Source: Meloidogyne chitwoodi
Lineage: Eukaryota > Nematoda > Chromadorea > Rhabditida > Meloidogynidae
Assembly (NCBI GenBank): GCA_015183035.1
Contig: JACZZP010000016.1
Span: forward strand, 1,178,001 to 1,242,000
Direction: 5' to 3'
DNA: 64,000 nt
Made by a program: the position numbers and the translations under genes. Below the pieces are notes generated by a model. The model had not been told where the DNA came from, did not search any database, and saw nothing but the letters and a program-made list of their open reading frames with translations. Of this stretch, positions 1 to 10,692 are shown piece by piece (positions within the stretch are counted from its first letter, which is position 1; each line of letters starts with the position of its first letter).

Positions 1-84
1 TGAGTAAGAGACACGTGACTTTGAGTAAGATACAGTTGATTCTGAGTGAGAGACATTTGATTCTGAGTTTCAGACACTTGAGTC
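1..84. repeat. 21-bp tandem repeat at window edge
   Basis: Four units of exactly 21 bp run from the first base: each begins TGAGT and has a GAGACA(C/T)-like core followed by a TTGA-like tail. Sequence from 85 to about 150 continues the theme in decayed form. The array probably extends left of the window. It gives a chance ORF at 15-266, which I do not regard as a gene. Confidence 0.75.
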
Positions 85-216
85 AGGGACGCTTGAGGTT
101 GTGTAAGAGAAATTCAGAAACATTTGAGTCTCAGTATTTTGTGTTTTGTTCTTTTAAAACGTTTGTAAGTGTAAAAGATTTTATTGTTCAGGTTATTTTA
201 AGTTTATTGTTTTTTG

Positions 217-256
217 CTAGCGGAGAAGGACGCCCGAAGGGGTCCTTCTCCGCTAG
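217..256. repeat. Perfect 15-bp inverted repeat (hairpin)
   Basis: Arms 217-231 (CTAGCGGAGAAGGAC) and 242-256 are perfect reverse complements around a 10-base GC-rich loop. The GC-rich block stands out sharply from the surrounding AT-rich DNA. It could be the core of a small foldback element or a structured RNA; nothing coding is attached to it. Confidence 0.85.
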
Positions 257-2569
257 TTTAATTTAAATTAGGAAATAAAATAAAAATAAAGTATATTATT
301 AAAGAAAAATAAATTTAATTTATTTAACTAGTAAATTAAATAAAAGAAAATAACATTGGTTTCACAATTAAAAAAATTTATTTACCTTTATTCCCACTTT
401 TTTTTTATTTTTTGTAGTATAGGTATATATTTTTACTTAAATAATTTAAAAATAAAGAGAATCTTTTAATATTATTATTATTTGTTTAAAATTAAATTTA
501 AATGTTTTTATTTTGTTAGGGACAAAAAATCTTTTATTTTAATATTACAAGGGTACTTTAACTTTTATAAAAAAAACTTTGGTTACTATAGTAAAAATAA
601 TTATTTTATTATAGTACAAATATATATAATTAGTTAAATAAATAAAATATTTTAAATTTATCTATTTAATTTTTTAATACAAATATTTTTGAAAAAAAAT
701 TATTATTTTTTGATTTTTTAAGAAATCTTTTTAATATAAATTATTTAATCTAAATATTTTTTATTTTTAATTAGATTACTAATTTATATATTAATATTTA
801 TTTTTTAATTTAATCCATTGTCTGGGTATTAATTATTAAGGAAAAGGGGAAAGAAGGACATGCAAATATATCCTTTGTAAAAAATAAAAGAAAAAGAAAC
901 AATTTTTAAACAAAAAGAAGACTTTGTGTCTACTCAATTATAAAGGACATATCTACATAATAATATATAAATATATCTCCATTCCCTTTAAGTCAGAGGA
1001 AAAAAAATAGAGAAAATTCCCTCATTGACCTTATATTAAGATAATATATTTGTCTGGCAATAAAATAAAAGAAGTATTACTTCTTCTACATTCTAAGCGA
1101 TAAATAAATAAGAAAAATATAAGCAGTAAAATAAAAACTTTAAAATAATCTATTTATTTATTTTTATGAATGCTTGCGCAGGCAGTGGATTGCTGCCAAG
1201 GAAATGAACAGATATTTTTTTAATTTTTTTTACTTGTATATTTAATATTAAATTTATTTAAATTATTAATATTATTTATTTTAATTTAATTTTTAATGTT
1301 CCCTTTGTATTGAACAGATTTTTAAAATTAAAAAATAATTTAAAATTCTCTAAAATTCTTCTTTAATTTTTACTTTTTTGCATTAAACCATATATTTTAT
1401 AATTGGAAGGCATTTATAATAAAATAAAAGTACATTTTTAATATAAAAAAAGTTTTTTTATTAAAAAAAGTATAAATAAATCAATATATTTATTTAAATA
1501 TATATTAAGCTATATAAAATAAAGAGAACGGGAAAAGGCGTTCGAGCATGCCATTTTAATCCTTTTCATTTTTATTAATATAATAATGTTTTTAATATTT
1601 TTAAATATTTAATAAATTAAATATTATTTTATTCTTCATATTTTTTAAATCTATTATTACATAAATATATGTATATATTCAATATCCCATTTTTACTACT
1701 CACGCGGTTTTTTTTACTAAAAATTATTTCCACTAATTAATATTCTATCCATGTTTTTTTAACAATTTTATTCAAATATTATTATTCTTTTTAAATTAAA
1801 ATATTCATTCAATTTATTCTTTTCTTATTTTTAATAAATTTTATTTTTTATATTTACACTTAATTAGAATATTTTAAATAAATATTATATTATAATTTTA
1901 TATTTTAATTAAAATTAATAATTTTTTATTTAATTTTAATTAAATGACGTATTTATTAAAATAAATTAACACTAAAATAATTTTTTTTAAATTTAAATAT
2001 AATTTAATTTAATCATTTTTCAAGTCTTAATTGCACGCAATTTTTAAAAAATATTTTCTAATTTTATTAAAATTAAATTTAATTAATTTTTATTACTTTA
2101 TAATAATTCTTTTGCAAATTAAAAAAATAGGTAATTAGTATATAATATTTAATTCCTTTTTATTGATAAAAATTTAAAATATTTTATTATTTATCTTATT
2201 TTGTTATTTTAATTATTTTATAATATAATTATAAATGTACTTTATTAATTAAATATATTTTTAGAATTTATATTTATTTATTTATTTAATTATTAATATA
2301 TTTATTAATGACTGATTATTATATAAAAATGTCAAATTAATTTTTTAATATCATTTTTTATTTTATTTTTGCAATAAATGGCATTTATTTATATTTTTTA
2401 ATTTTTATTAAATACTGTAAAAATAAATAAAAATTTATTTTATTAGAAAATAAAAAGAAAAAAATGAGTAATAAATATATTTTTATTTTATTTATTTATT
2501 ATTTTAATTACTATATCTAATTATTTATTATTTAATTTAAAATTTATTTTATTTATTTTAAGATTAAAA
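257..2569. other. AT-rich intergenic region upstream of Trk-like gene
   Basis: About 2.3 kb of A/T-dominated DNA with no convincing open frame. One less AT-rich island at about 1164-1205 contains a short hairpin (GGCAG...CTGCC). This stretch presumably carries the promoter of the receptor kinase gene that follows, but no defined element can be named. Confidence 0.6.
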
Positions 2570-5500
2570 ATGTTATTATTATTTTTTAATTTAATTTTTA
2601 ATTTATTTATTTTATTTTTATTATTATTTATTAATAATTCATTATCATCTTTTAATAAAAATTGTTTTTTAACAAAATTAAATAAAACAACAATAATAAA
2701 CAATAATATTATTTTAAATAAATTAGAATGTAATTCATTAAATGATTTTATTAATTTTAATGAAAATAATAATATAAAAATTGATCAATTTAAATTAAAT
2801 TGTTTTTTGGATAATAATCAAACATTTATTATTAATAATACAATTATCCAAAAAATTAAAAATAAATTAGAATTTACAAATATTAGGTAATTTAAATAAT
2901 ATATTTTTTAATTTTTGTAAAATTAATTAATTTATTTTTTGATTAATTAAATCCAAAAAACAGACAAAACCTTAATTTTTTTCAACAGCTAATTTAAAAA
3001 ATTATTTTAATAGTAAAATTTAAATAAAAAATAAATAATTAATTTAATTAAAATATTTTAAAAATTAAATTTTAATTTAATTTATTTATTAATTATTTAG
3101 TAATTTATCAATTTATAAATGTCCAAAAAATTTAATATTTAATTTAACAAATCTTCCAAAAATTGAAAAACTTAATATTAGTGGAAATGAATTAAATTAT
3201 TTTAATTGGCAACAAATAAATTCATCAAAATTATATTTAATTGATTTACGTAATAATCCATTAAATTGTGATAATTGTGAAAATGCTTGGCTTAAAACAA
3301 AAATAAAAAATAAAAAAATAATTAATGGATGGCATATTAAGTAAATTATTTATTTAATTTATTTATTTTTTTATTTTTGTAGAACATTATTTCCAACAAT
3401 TCCAGAAAATATTTTATCTTCTCCTTCATTACAAAAATGTTCATTTTCTAAATGTAAAAATGAAACTGCAAAATTTGAAGAAAATAATAATTTAAAAAAT
3501 ATTAATTTAGGAGATAAATTAGAATTAAAATGTTTATTTAATACAAATAATTTAAATATTTCTTCAATTTTATTAAATAAAATATTTATATGGCCATTTA
3601 ATAATAATGGAAAAGAAATTGAAGAAAAAGAAAATAATTTTGTATGTTTTTTTTAAATTAAATAAAATAAAATAATTTTAAGTTAACAAAAACAATTTAT
3701 TTACCAAATGAAAATGCAGCAATTTTAAAAATAAATTCATTAAATAATTTTCATCTTGGTCCAATTATTTGTCGTTGTTTACATTGTTTAATGCCTGGAA
3801 TTTTTGATTTTAAAGAATTACGTTTTCCTGTTCCTTTAAATATTTATATTTTTGGTGATGAAAAAGGAGGAGAGAAAAAAATAATTTTAAAAGGTTATCC
3901 AATTGGACCTTCTATTTTTATTGAATTAATTCGTAAAGAAGATAATAAAACAGATTTTATTGAATTTAATAATGAAAAAATTGAAGAAAGGTTAGAGAAA
4001 AATAATATTTATTTAAAATATAATTAATTATATTTATTTATATAAAAATATTAATTTTTTTGAATACTTTTTAATATTAAAAGATTTAAAAAAAAACTAG
4101 GAGACTAATTAAGAAACAAAAACAGACAGTAAATAGATATCTTTTTTAATTATAATTTAATTAATTTAAATTAAATTAAATTAAATTAAATTAAAGTAAT
4201 TCTGGAAATGTTCATCTACTCTTTAATAATTCATTAGCTATTAAACCAGAGATTGCTCATTCTTCTTATTTTATTCGTTATTTTACTATTTCAGTACATG
4301 AATGTACAAATTGTAAACATTCACAAAAAGGAGGATTTTATGATTTTAATTTTTGTATTGGAAATAATAATAATAATTGTAAATTAATTAATAATTTAAA
4401 TATTAAACCACCAATACATCCAATCTCTAATATAAAGGTTAATTTAATTTAATTAAATAATTATTTATTTTTCAGTTTATTAATAATAAAAATATTTATA
4501 AACAATCTTCTTATTTATCTCTTTTAAATATTTTTCTTTTAATACCACCTATTTTAATTACTATAGGAGTTTTGATACTCTGTGGACGTATTATTTGGAG
4601 ATTTAAACAACGTATTGAAATAAAAGAAAAATTAAAAAGAAGAGCAAGAAGAGGAAGTAGAAATACACAAAGAACTGAAGAAACGTAAAAAAATAAATAA
4701 ATTTAATTAATTTAATTTAAATTAATTATTTTTAGTAGTATTCCATTAGATACAATGTCACGTACTCTTTCACTTTCAAATTATATTCAAAATCAATTAC
4801 ATTTACCTTTAATTCCTGAAGAAGAATTACAATTAAATGAATGTATTGGAAAGGTAAAATAAATAAATAAATATATTTATTTATTTATTTTAAAAATTAA
4901 TTTAAAATAAAACAAAAATAGGAGAATTTTGTTAAGAAATATTTAAAAATTATTTAAAAATTTTAAATCGGAGATTATTCTTTTACTAATTTATTTTATA
5001 ATAAAATTAATATAAATATTTAATTAATTTATTTATTCAAATTTAAAGGGAGCATTTGCTGAAGTTTATATTGCAATTTGGAAACAACAAAAATTAATAA
5101 AAACAACAATAAAACAAGAAAAAGAAGAAGAAAATGAGCCAATAATAATTGAAAATAATAAAAAAGAAGAAGAAAATAAAGTTGCAATAAAAATGTTAAT
5201 AAATATAAAAATAGATGAAGAAATGGAAAGAGAAGCTGCTTTATTAGCAAATTTAGAACATCCAAATGTTTTAAAAATGTTTGGTGTTTCTCAATGGAGA
5301 GGACAAGTTGCTTTAATTTTAGAATTAATGAATTTAGGAGATTTACGGTTATTTTTTAAATAAATATATTTTAATAAATATATTTTTAGTAATTATTTAT
5401 ATAATAGAAAGCCTTGTTGTACTAGTTATACACAATTTCCTCCACCTTTAATTCATGATGAATTAATTGATATTTGTATACAGGTAAATTATTAATTAAT

Positions 5501-6490
5501 AATAGGGATATTACTGGCCTTTTTTAATTATTTTTTAAATTTTAATATATTCTTTTATTTTGTTTTTTTTTTTTAAAAATTCTTATAAAAAATTATTTAT
5601 TTTCTTCCTTATAAATAAATATTTAATCAAAAATTATTAAATCTTTATTGGAGAATTTAAGATAAATATAATAAAGATTATTTAAAATCATTTTTATTTT
5701 TTATTATTATTAGGATATATTTTAATGATTTTTTACCAATTATTATAATAAAAAAATTTTAATTAAATTTTCGGAGTTTTTGTTAAATAATTTATTCTAT
5801 TTTAAATAATTTTTGTTTTTTAACAATATAATTAGATAGTGGAAGGTCTTTATTATCTTTTTATTCAACAAATTGTTCATAGAGATCTTGCAGCACGTAA
5901 TTGTTTAGTTTCTGGAGAATCAGATATGCGTTGTAGTTCTGCAACTTTTAGACCACCAATTTGTGTTAAAATTGGTGATTTTGGTATGTCAAGAAGATTA
6001 TATGCTTCTTCAGATTATTATAAAATGCAAGACAAAAGAAAAGCTTTGCCTGTTCGGTTATTTGTTTTTAATTTTAATTTAAAAATTAAAAATATATTTT
6101 TTCTAAAGTTGGATGGCACCAGAATGTCTTTCTACTGGTAAATTTACATCACAATCAGATATTTGGTCTTTAGGTGTTCTTTTATTTGAGGTTATTATTT
6201 TAATTAATTTTAAATATATTTTTTTAAAGATTTTTTCATTTGGTGCAAAGCCATTTTCTCAATTAGAAGATGATGAAGTTATAATTGCCATTTTAAGTTG
6301 TATGAGGCCTAAAGTGCCTGAAAAATGTAAACCAGAATTGGCTGATTTAATGAAAGAATGTTGGCATAGAAATCCACAAAAACGTATTTCTGTGCTAGAA
6401 ATACTCCAAAAATTAAAATATTTTCGAAATGAACAAGTAGAAATTATAAAAGAAGAAAATGGGAAATTAATAAATAAATTAATAGATTAA
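2570..6490 (+). CDS. Trk-like receptor tyrosine kinase (LRR, Ig-like, TM, kinase)
   Basis: A cell-surface tyrosine kinase in about 12 exons (2570-2887, 3098-3341, 3382-3642, 3682-3990, 4195-4437, 4475-4685, 4736-4855, 5047-5348, 5389-5483, 5836-6056, 6112-6189, 6231-6490; borders approximate). A signal-peptide-like start is followed by leucine-rich repeats with the flank [11 protein letters not shown], an Ig-like or cysteine-containing stretch, a transmembrane helix near 4535-4590 and a basic juxtamembrane segment. The kinase is complete: GKGAFAEVY loop, VAIK lysine, [11 protein letters not shown], an activation loop with SSDYYK, WMAPE, SDIWSLG and [12 protein letters not shown] plus Ig plus this YY loop is the neurotrophin-receptor (Trk) layout; C. 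elegans trk-1 is the likely counterpart, ROR or MuSK less likely. A Lys/Glu/Asn-rich insert separates the glycine loop from VAIK. The ectodomain is heavily biased to Asn, Ile, Leu, Lys and Phe, following the base composition. Confidence 0.8.
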
Positions 6491-7162
6491 TTAATTAATT
6501 AAAATATATTATTGGGTATATTTAAATATAATTTGTAAATTTAATATTTTCTTTTTTTTTTACAACAAAGTTATCTCATATTTATATTTTGGCCAATTTA
6601 TATGTGATTTTGTATATTTAAATTTCATTTCAATCTGAATTTATTTTTCTTAAAGTATTTCTATTTTTTAAATAATTATAATATTCTTTTCTCACATACA
6701 TATCATTGTTTATTTAAATAAAATACATCATGTTAAAATTTAAAATAATAGAAATATATTCCTTTTATAGTAATAATTTATATATTGTTTTAAATAAAAT
6801 ATAATCTCAGATTAATTATAAAACAAGTAATAATGATAGTAAATTTCAATACTTTTTTACAATTTTAGCTGGCTCAATTTAGACTTTTTTGGTTGTTTTC
6901 TGAATAAAAAATATTGGTAAAAGTCTTAATAAATTATTTTATTTATAAAGGATATCTTTAAACATTAAAAAAACTTTGTAATAATAAAATCAATTAAAGT
7001 GTGTAATTTAGTTAAATTTATTTTTTATAAATTTTTTACTTTTATTTGCTCTATATTTTTATTTACAAAAAAAAATTTTCAAATTTTAAATAAATTATTT
7101 TATTAATAAAAATAATAAATCAATTAAATATTTATTTAAAAAATAATTTAATAAATTATATT
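6491..7162. other. Convergent 3' intergenic region
   Basis: AT-rich DNA between the stop codons of the kinase gene (+) and the mitochondrial carrier gene (-). It must contain both 3' UTRs and poly(A) signals; AATAAA-like words are too common here to choose one. Nothing else was seen. Confidence 0.6.
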
Positions 7163-10100
7163 CTAAAATAATTCCAAACATTTTGAATGAACATAAAAAA
7201 TACAAGCATTTACTGGAAATGCCCTTAAAGCAAGTAAAGTACCTCCACGGTAAAAAGCAGTAAATCCATAAAATAAATTTCCTTGTTTTATTTTTTTACC
7301 TTCGTTAAAAATTTGTAAAAATATTTCACGCCAATTTTTATTTCTATGAAGAAGAGAATAATTTTCAAAAGATTGAAGTCTATTTTTTAATAATTCAAGA
7401 GGACAAATTATCCACCAAGAAAGGGAACCGGCTAAGCCACCAGATATTAACTAAATTGTAAATTTATGTGAAATTAATAAATATTATGTAAAATAATAAA
7501 AGTCTGAATATTATAAATGGAAAGGAGCAAAATAAAAAAGAATTCGAGTTCAAGACTCGTAAAACCTCACACAATATTTTTTAAATATTCTATTGTTTAT
7601 TTTAAAATTAATATCTATTTTATTTTTATATAGATTTATAAACTTACTAAAATAAAATCATCATTAGCTATTTTTGTCGAGCTCTCTTTAATTTGTAAAT
7701 TTCTTAAACAGTTCAAAATATATTCATAAACAGGAATGTAAAATAAATAGCCAATAAAGTCACGCCAAAACATTATTGTGCCTCCCTAATTTTTATTTTT
7801 TGATTAAAGATTTTTTCTTAATTTAAAGTTAAATTTTAAAATTTTTTAATTACCCGATAAAGCCCAATTAAACCTTTTTCTCGAATAATTGACAAAGCAC
7901 AACTTAAAGGCCCTTTAACTTTTAACAAATTATTATTATTATTAAATTTTATAGACTGAAAATATTTAATTTATTATTAATTTTTTTTTAAATATATATG
8001 CCTGCAATCTAGTTTTAATTAATTCAATAGGAATTGCTGGAATTATTTGTAAAAATGTTCCAATAGTTGATGCAAAAACAATCTAATTAAATTTACAATT
8101 TAGGATATTATCAAAAAAATTTATTATCTAGAATTTAAAATCTTTAAATTTGAAGAAATTTCTACTTTAAAGAAAATTAATGAAATTTCAAGTAATTTGA
8201 ATTTAAATTAATTTTGCAAGCCTTTTGTTTTGGACAAAATGGTCATTGGCAAGAATTGACATGTTTCATTTTCCGACTAAATTTAAAGAAAAAGGAGAAG
8301 AGAATGAGTGTTGAATGCGAGAGAATAAAAGAAATTAAGAAAAAGAAAAGGGAGTAGAAAAAGATTTTGCACTTTTAGTCCAATTCTGCTGATTTAATAT
8401 AAAATTTTTATTTAAATATTTTTTGTAAAATTTTTCTTTTAGATAATACAATGTAAAAATGTTTGAGGAGAATACATCAAATGGGAATAATATTCAAAGT
8501 TGTTCAAAAGATGCAGATTTATTAGTTTTATCATCAGATGAGTCTTGTGATGGTTAATTCAATAAAAAAATATTCTCCAAAATTTAATTTTATTATATTT
8601 AGAAAAAGATCTTCCAATTGAAAAGACAGCTTTAAAAAGATTAGCAATAATTGATACTCTTAACTTAATTCATCACTGTGCTTTAATAAGTCCTTTTGCA
8701 AAAATACATAATCAGTTTGTTTAATTAAAGAATTTTTTGAAATTATTTACATTTGAATTTTTAAGAATCCCCATTAGGATAAAATTTCTTATTGAATATT
8801 TATATTTTAATGATGTCTAGTACAACTTGTTTTTTAATTTCAGAAAATGTGATGCAATTGCTGTTTTATTGTTAGCACGAAATTTGTTAAGAGAAATGTT
8901 TGATTTGAGGCTTTATATTCCAGATTCTTATATGACTGGAACAAATCGTGAAAAGGTTGCTAATCATTTTATTCTTGAGGTTTACTTTATTTTTTTATTT
9001 TTTTAAATAAAATTTAAAAGGAACTGCAAAAACTTGGCTATTTGGGAACTATAACAGATCATTCCCATGACGATTTAATTTTATTAGAATATGCAAAATG
9101 TACTGGAGGTTTTATAATTTCAAATGATAAATATAGAGATCATGATCAGTTATATTCCACAAAAACTAAGGATCAAGCTTCTTTAAATGTTATGAGAGAA
9201 AGAATTGTCAGATATAAATTTAAGCGTTGTAGTGCTGATAAATTAAAGGGAGGAAAATATGGATTATGTTCAGCTAAACATGGAAATGGATATTTGGGTT
9301 TAGATTGTGTATTACAACCTCCATCTTTAAGTTAGTTAAATAATTTAATTCTACTAGATTATTTGAAAAAAAATATTTTTTTAGAAGCAATGTTTTCTTG
9401 GGACAGAGATTCTGATCCTACTTTTGGAGTTGTTTTTCGTGAACGTGTTTATCGAAGTCAAAGAAGAACTGAAAAAGCTCTTGAACTACTTGATATTATG
9501 TGCGAGTATTTTAGGGTTAGTTTTTATCACCTATCCTATGGAATATCCCTCTATTTTTAAAAGATTCTCTAAATTTTAGTTGGATTTTTGCTATATTAAT
9601 ACATTAAAACCGGAACCCTTGCCTTGGTTTGATCCTGAAGTCAATCAACTTTTGTCTTTCAATAGATTTTGGCTTCGATATATTAATTATGTTGAAGAGA
9701 AAGAACAACAAAAGAAGATTAAACAAAAACAGGAAGATGAATGGTAAAATTTTTAACTGAAATTAGCGTGTAGACAAAAAATTTTCTTCAGATTTTTAAA
9801 ATAATTTTGCTTTTATTAGAGGATAATTTTAAGAAAAGATTAGGGAAATTAAAAAGATTTCATTGTCTACATGCTTGAATTAGAATTATAAGAATCACAA
9901 CAAGATATTTATTTTAGAAAGAGCTTTTTTAAGTTAATAGTCATTTTCACATATTTTATTTAAATTTCTATTTACATAAAGAACAACTTGGTTATCTCAG
10001 TTATTTTTAAATTTTTAAACTAACCTCACTTATTTTGAACTCTTCTTGCTTTCTGGTAAATGTTCTGTTATTTTGTAATTCTTTTAATGTTAATGTATAT

Positions 10101-10472
10101 CCAGAAAAGAGTAATGAATTAATTAGTCCAGCAGTTAAAAAGGGACCTGCCATTCCTCTATAAAATGCAGAAATCTAAAAATAAACATTAAATTAAGGGA
10201 AGGGGATCACTCAACTAAATATATATATACAAGCAATATTTAATTATTTAACTTACCCCCTCTTTTTTAAAAATTTCTTTTGCAACATGGATATAACCAA
10301 TAGATGAGTTATTGCTTAATTGAATACGAGTTTTTAATGTATCTAATGGATGACCAAATAAAATACCAGAACTACCTAAATAATTCAATAAAATTTCAAG
10401 AAGAAGCAATAAATATCCAAAAACTCATTTCTTTTTACCTGCAATATATCCAGCCAACAAATCTTTGTACAT
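7163..10472 (-). CDS. SLC25-family mitochondrial carrier
   Basis: A solute carrier of the mitochondrial inner membrane. The three tandem carrier repeats each show their signature: GHPLDTLK in repeat 1, AIPIELIK in repeat 2 and CPLELLK in repeat 3, matching P-x-[D/E]-x-x-K. The start is MYKDLLAGYIAG (ATG 10472-10470) and the end is CLELF with TAG at 7163-7165. Exons lie at about 10437-10472, 10260-10380, 10025-10170, 8002-8082, 7853-7960, 7650-7788 and 7163-7450. The pattern FYRGMAGPFLTAGLINS after repeat 1 resembles the SLC25A45/47/48 group; the substrate is not deducible. The intron 8083-10024 holds a complete gene on the opposite strand. The intron after the repeat-2 exon has a GC donor (8001-8000) and keeps the frame. 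It lies 220 bp downstream of unc-80 on the same strand, so co-transcription is possible. Confidence 0.88.
8459..9747 (+). CDS. NYN/PIN-domain ribonuclease (Regnase/ZC3H12A-like), nested gene
   Basis: A predicted endoribonuclease encoded wholly inside an intron of the antisense carrier gene. Exons are about 8459-8551, 8602-8710, 8844-8979, 9021-9330, 9385-9514 and 9581-9747, all joining in frame. The fold's acidic residues are present: IIDTLNL (in place of the usual DGSNV, Asp and Asn kept), HDDLILLEYA and GGFIISNDKYRD, the last two being hallmarks of the Zc3h12a-like NYN group. C. elegans REGE-1 and mammalian Regnase-1, N4BP1 and KHNYN share this domain. No CCCH zinc finger was found after the domain; the C-terminus is a Lys/Glu/Gln-rich helix. 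By family it should cut single-stranded or stem-loop RNA; the target is unknown. Confidence 0.8.
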
Positions 10473-10692
10473 AAAGAAAATAATATAAAAAGAAATATAA
10501 AAGGTTAATCAATAATTTATAATTAAAGGTAAGGAAATGTATGTGTACAGTTCTCAAAAATGATGAAAAATGCTAAAGAAATACATTTTATAAATAAATA
10601 TTTTTTGTGGTTATGTATCTATAAAATTATCCATGACTAGTACTAGAATCACCAAAATTGTTTAAAAAATATGTGAGAAATTATACTATTTG
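10473..10692. other. Short spacer between unc-80 and the carrier gene
   Basis: A 220-bp AT-rich gap between two same-strand genes, reading right to left. It must hold the unc-80 3' UTR and the 5' end of the carrier mRNA. A spacing this short fits trans-splicing of the downstream gene, but no clear splice-leader acceptor can be singled out. Confidence 0.5.

Noticed and set aside
15..266. 83-codon open frame (+)
   Set aside because: It runs through the 21-bp tandem repeat and into the hairpin; no protein features and no splice context.
2521..2703. Open frame on the minus strand opposite the first exon of the kinase gene
   Set aside because: Asn/Lys/Leu-only composition from AT-rich sequence; shadow of the coding strand.
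7530..7565. B-box-like word (GAGTTCAAGACTC) in a carrier intron
   Set aside because: No A box at the right distance and no tRNA fold; a short self-complementary stretch only.
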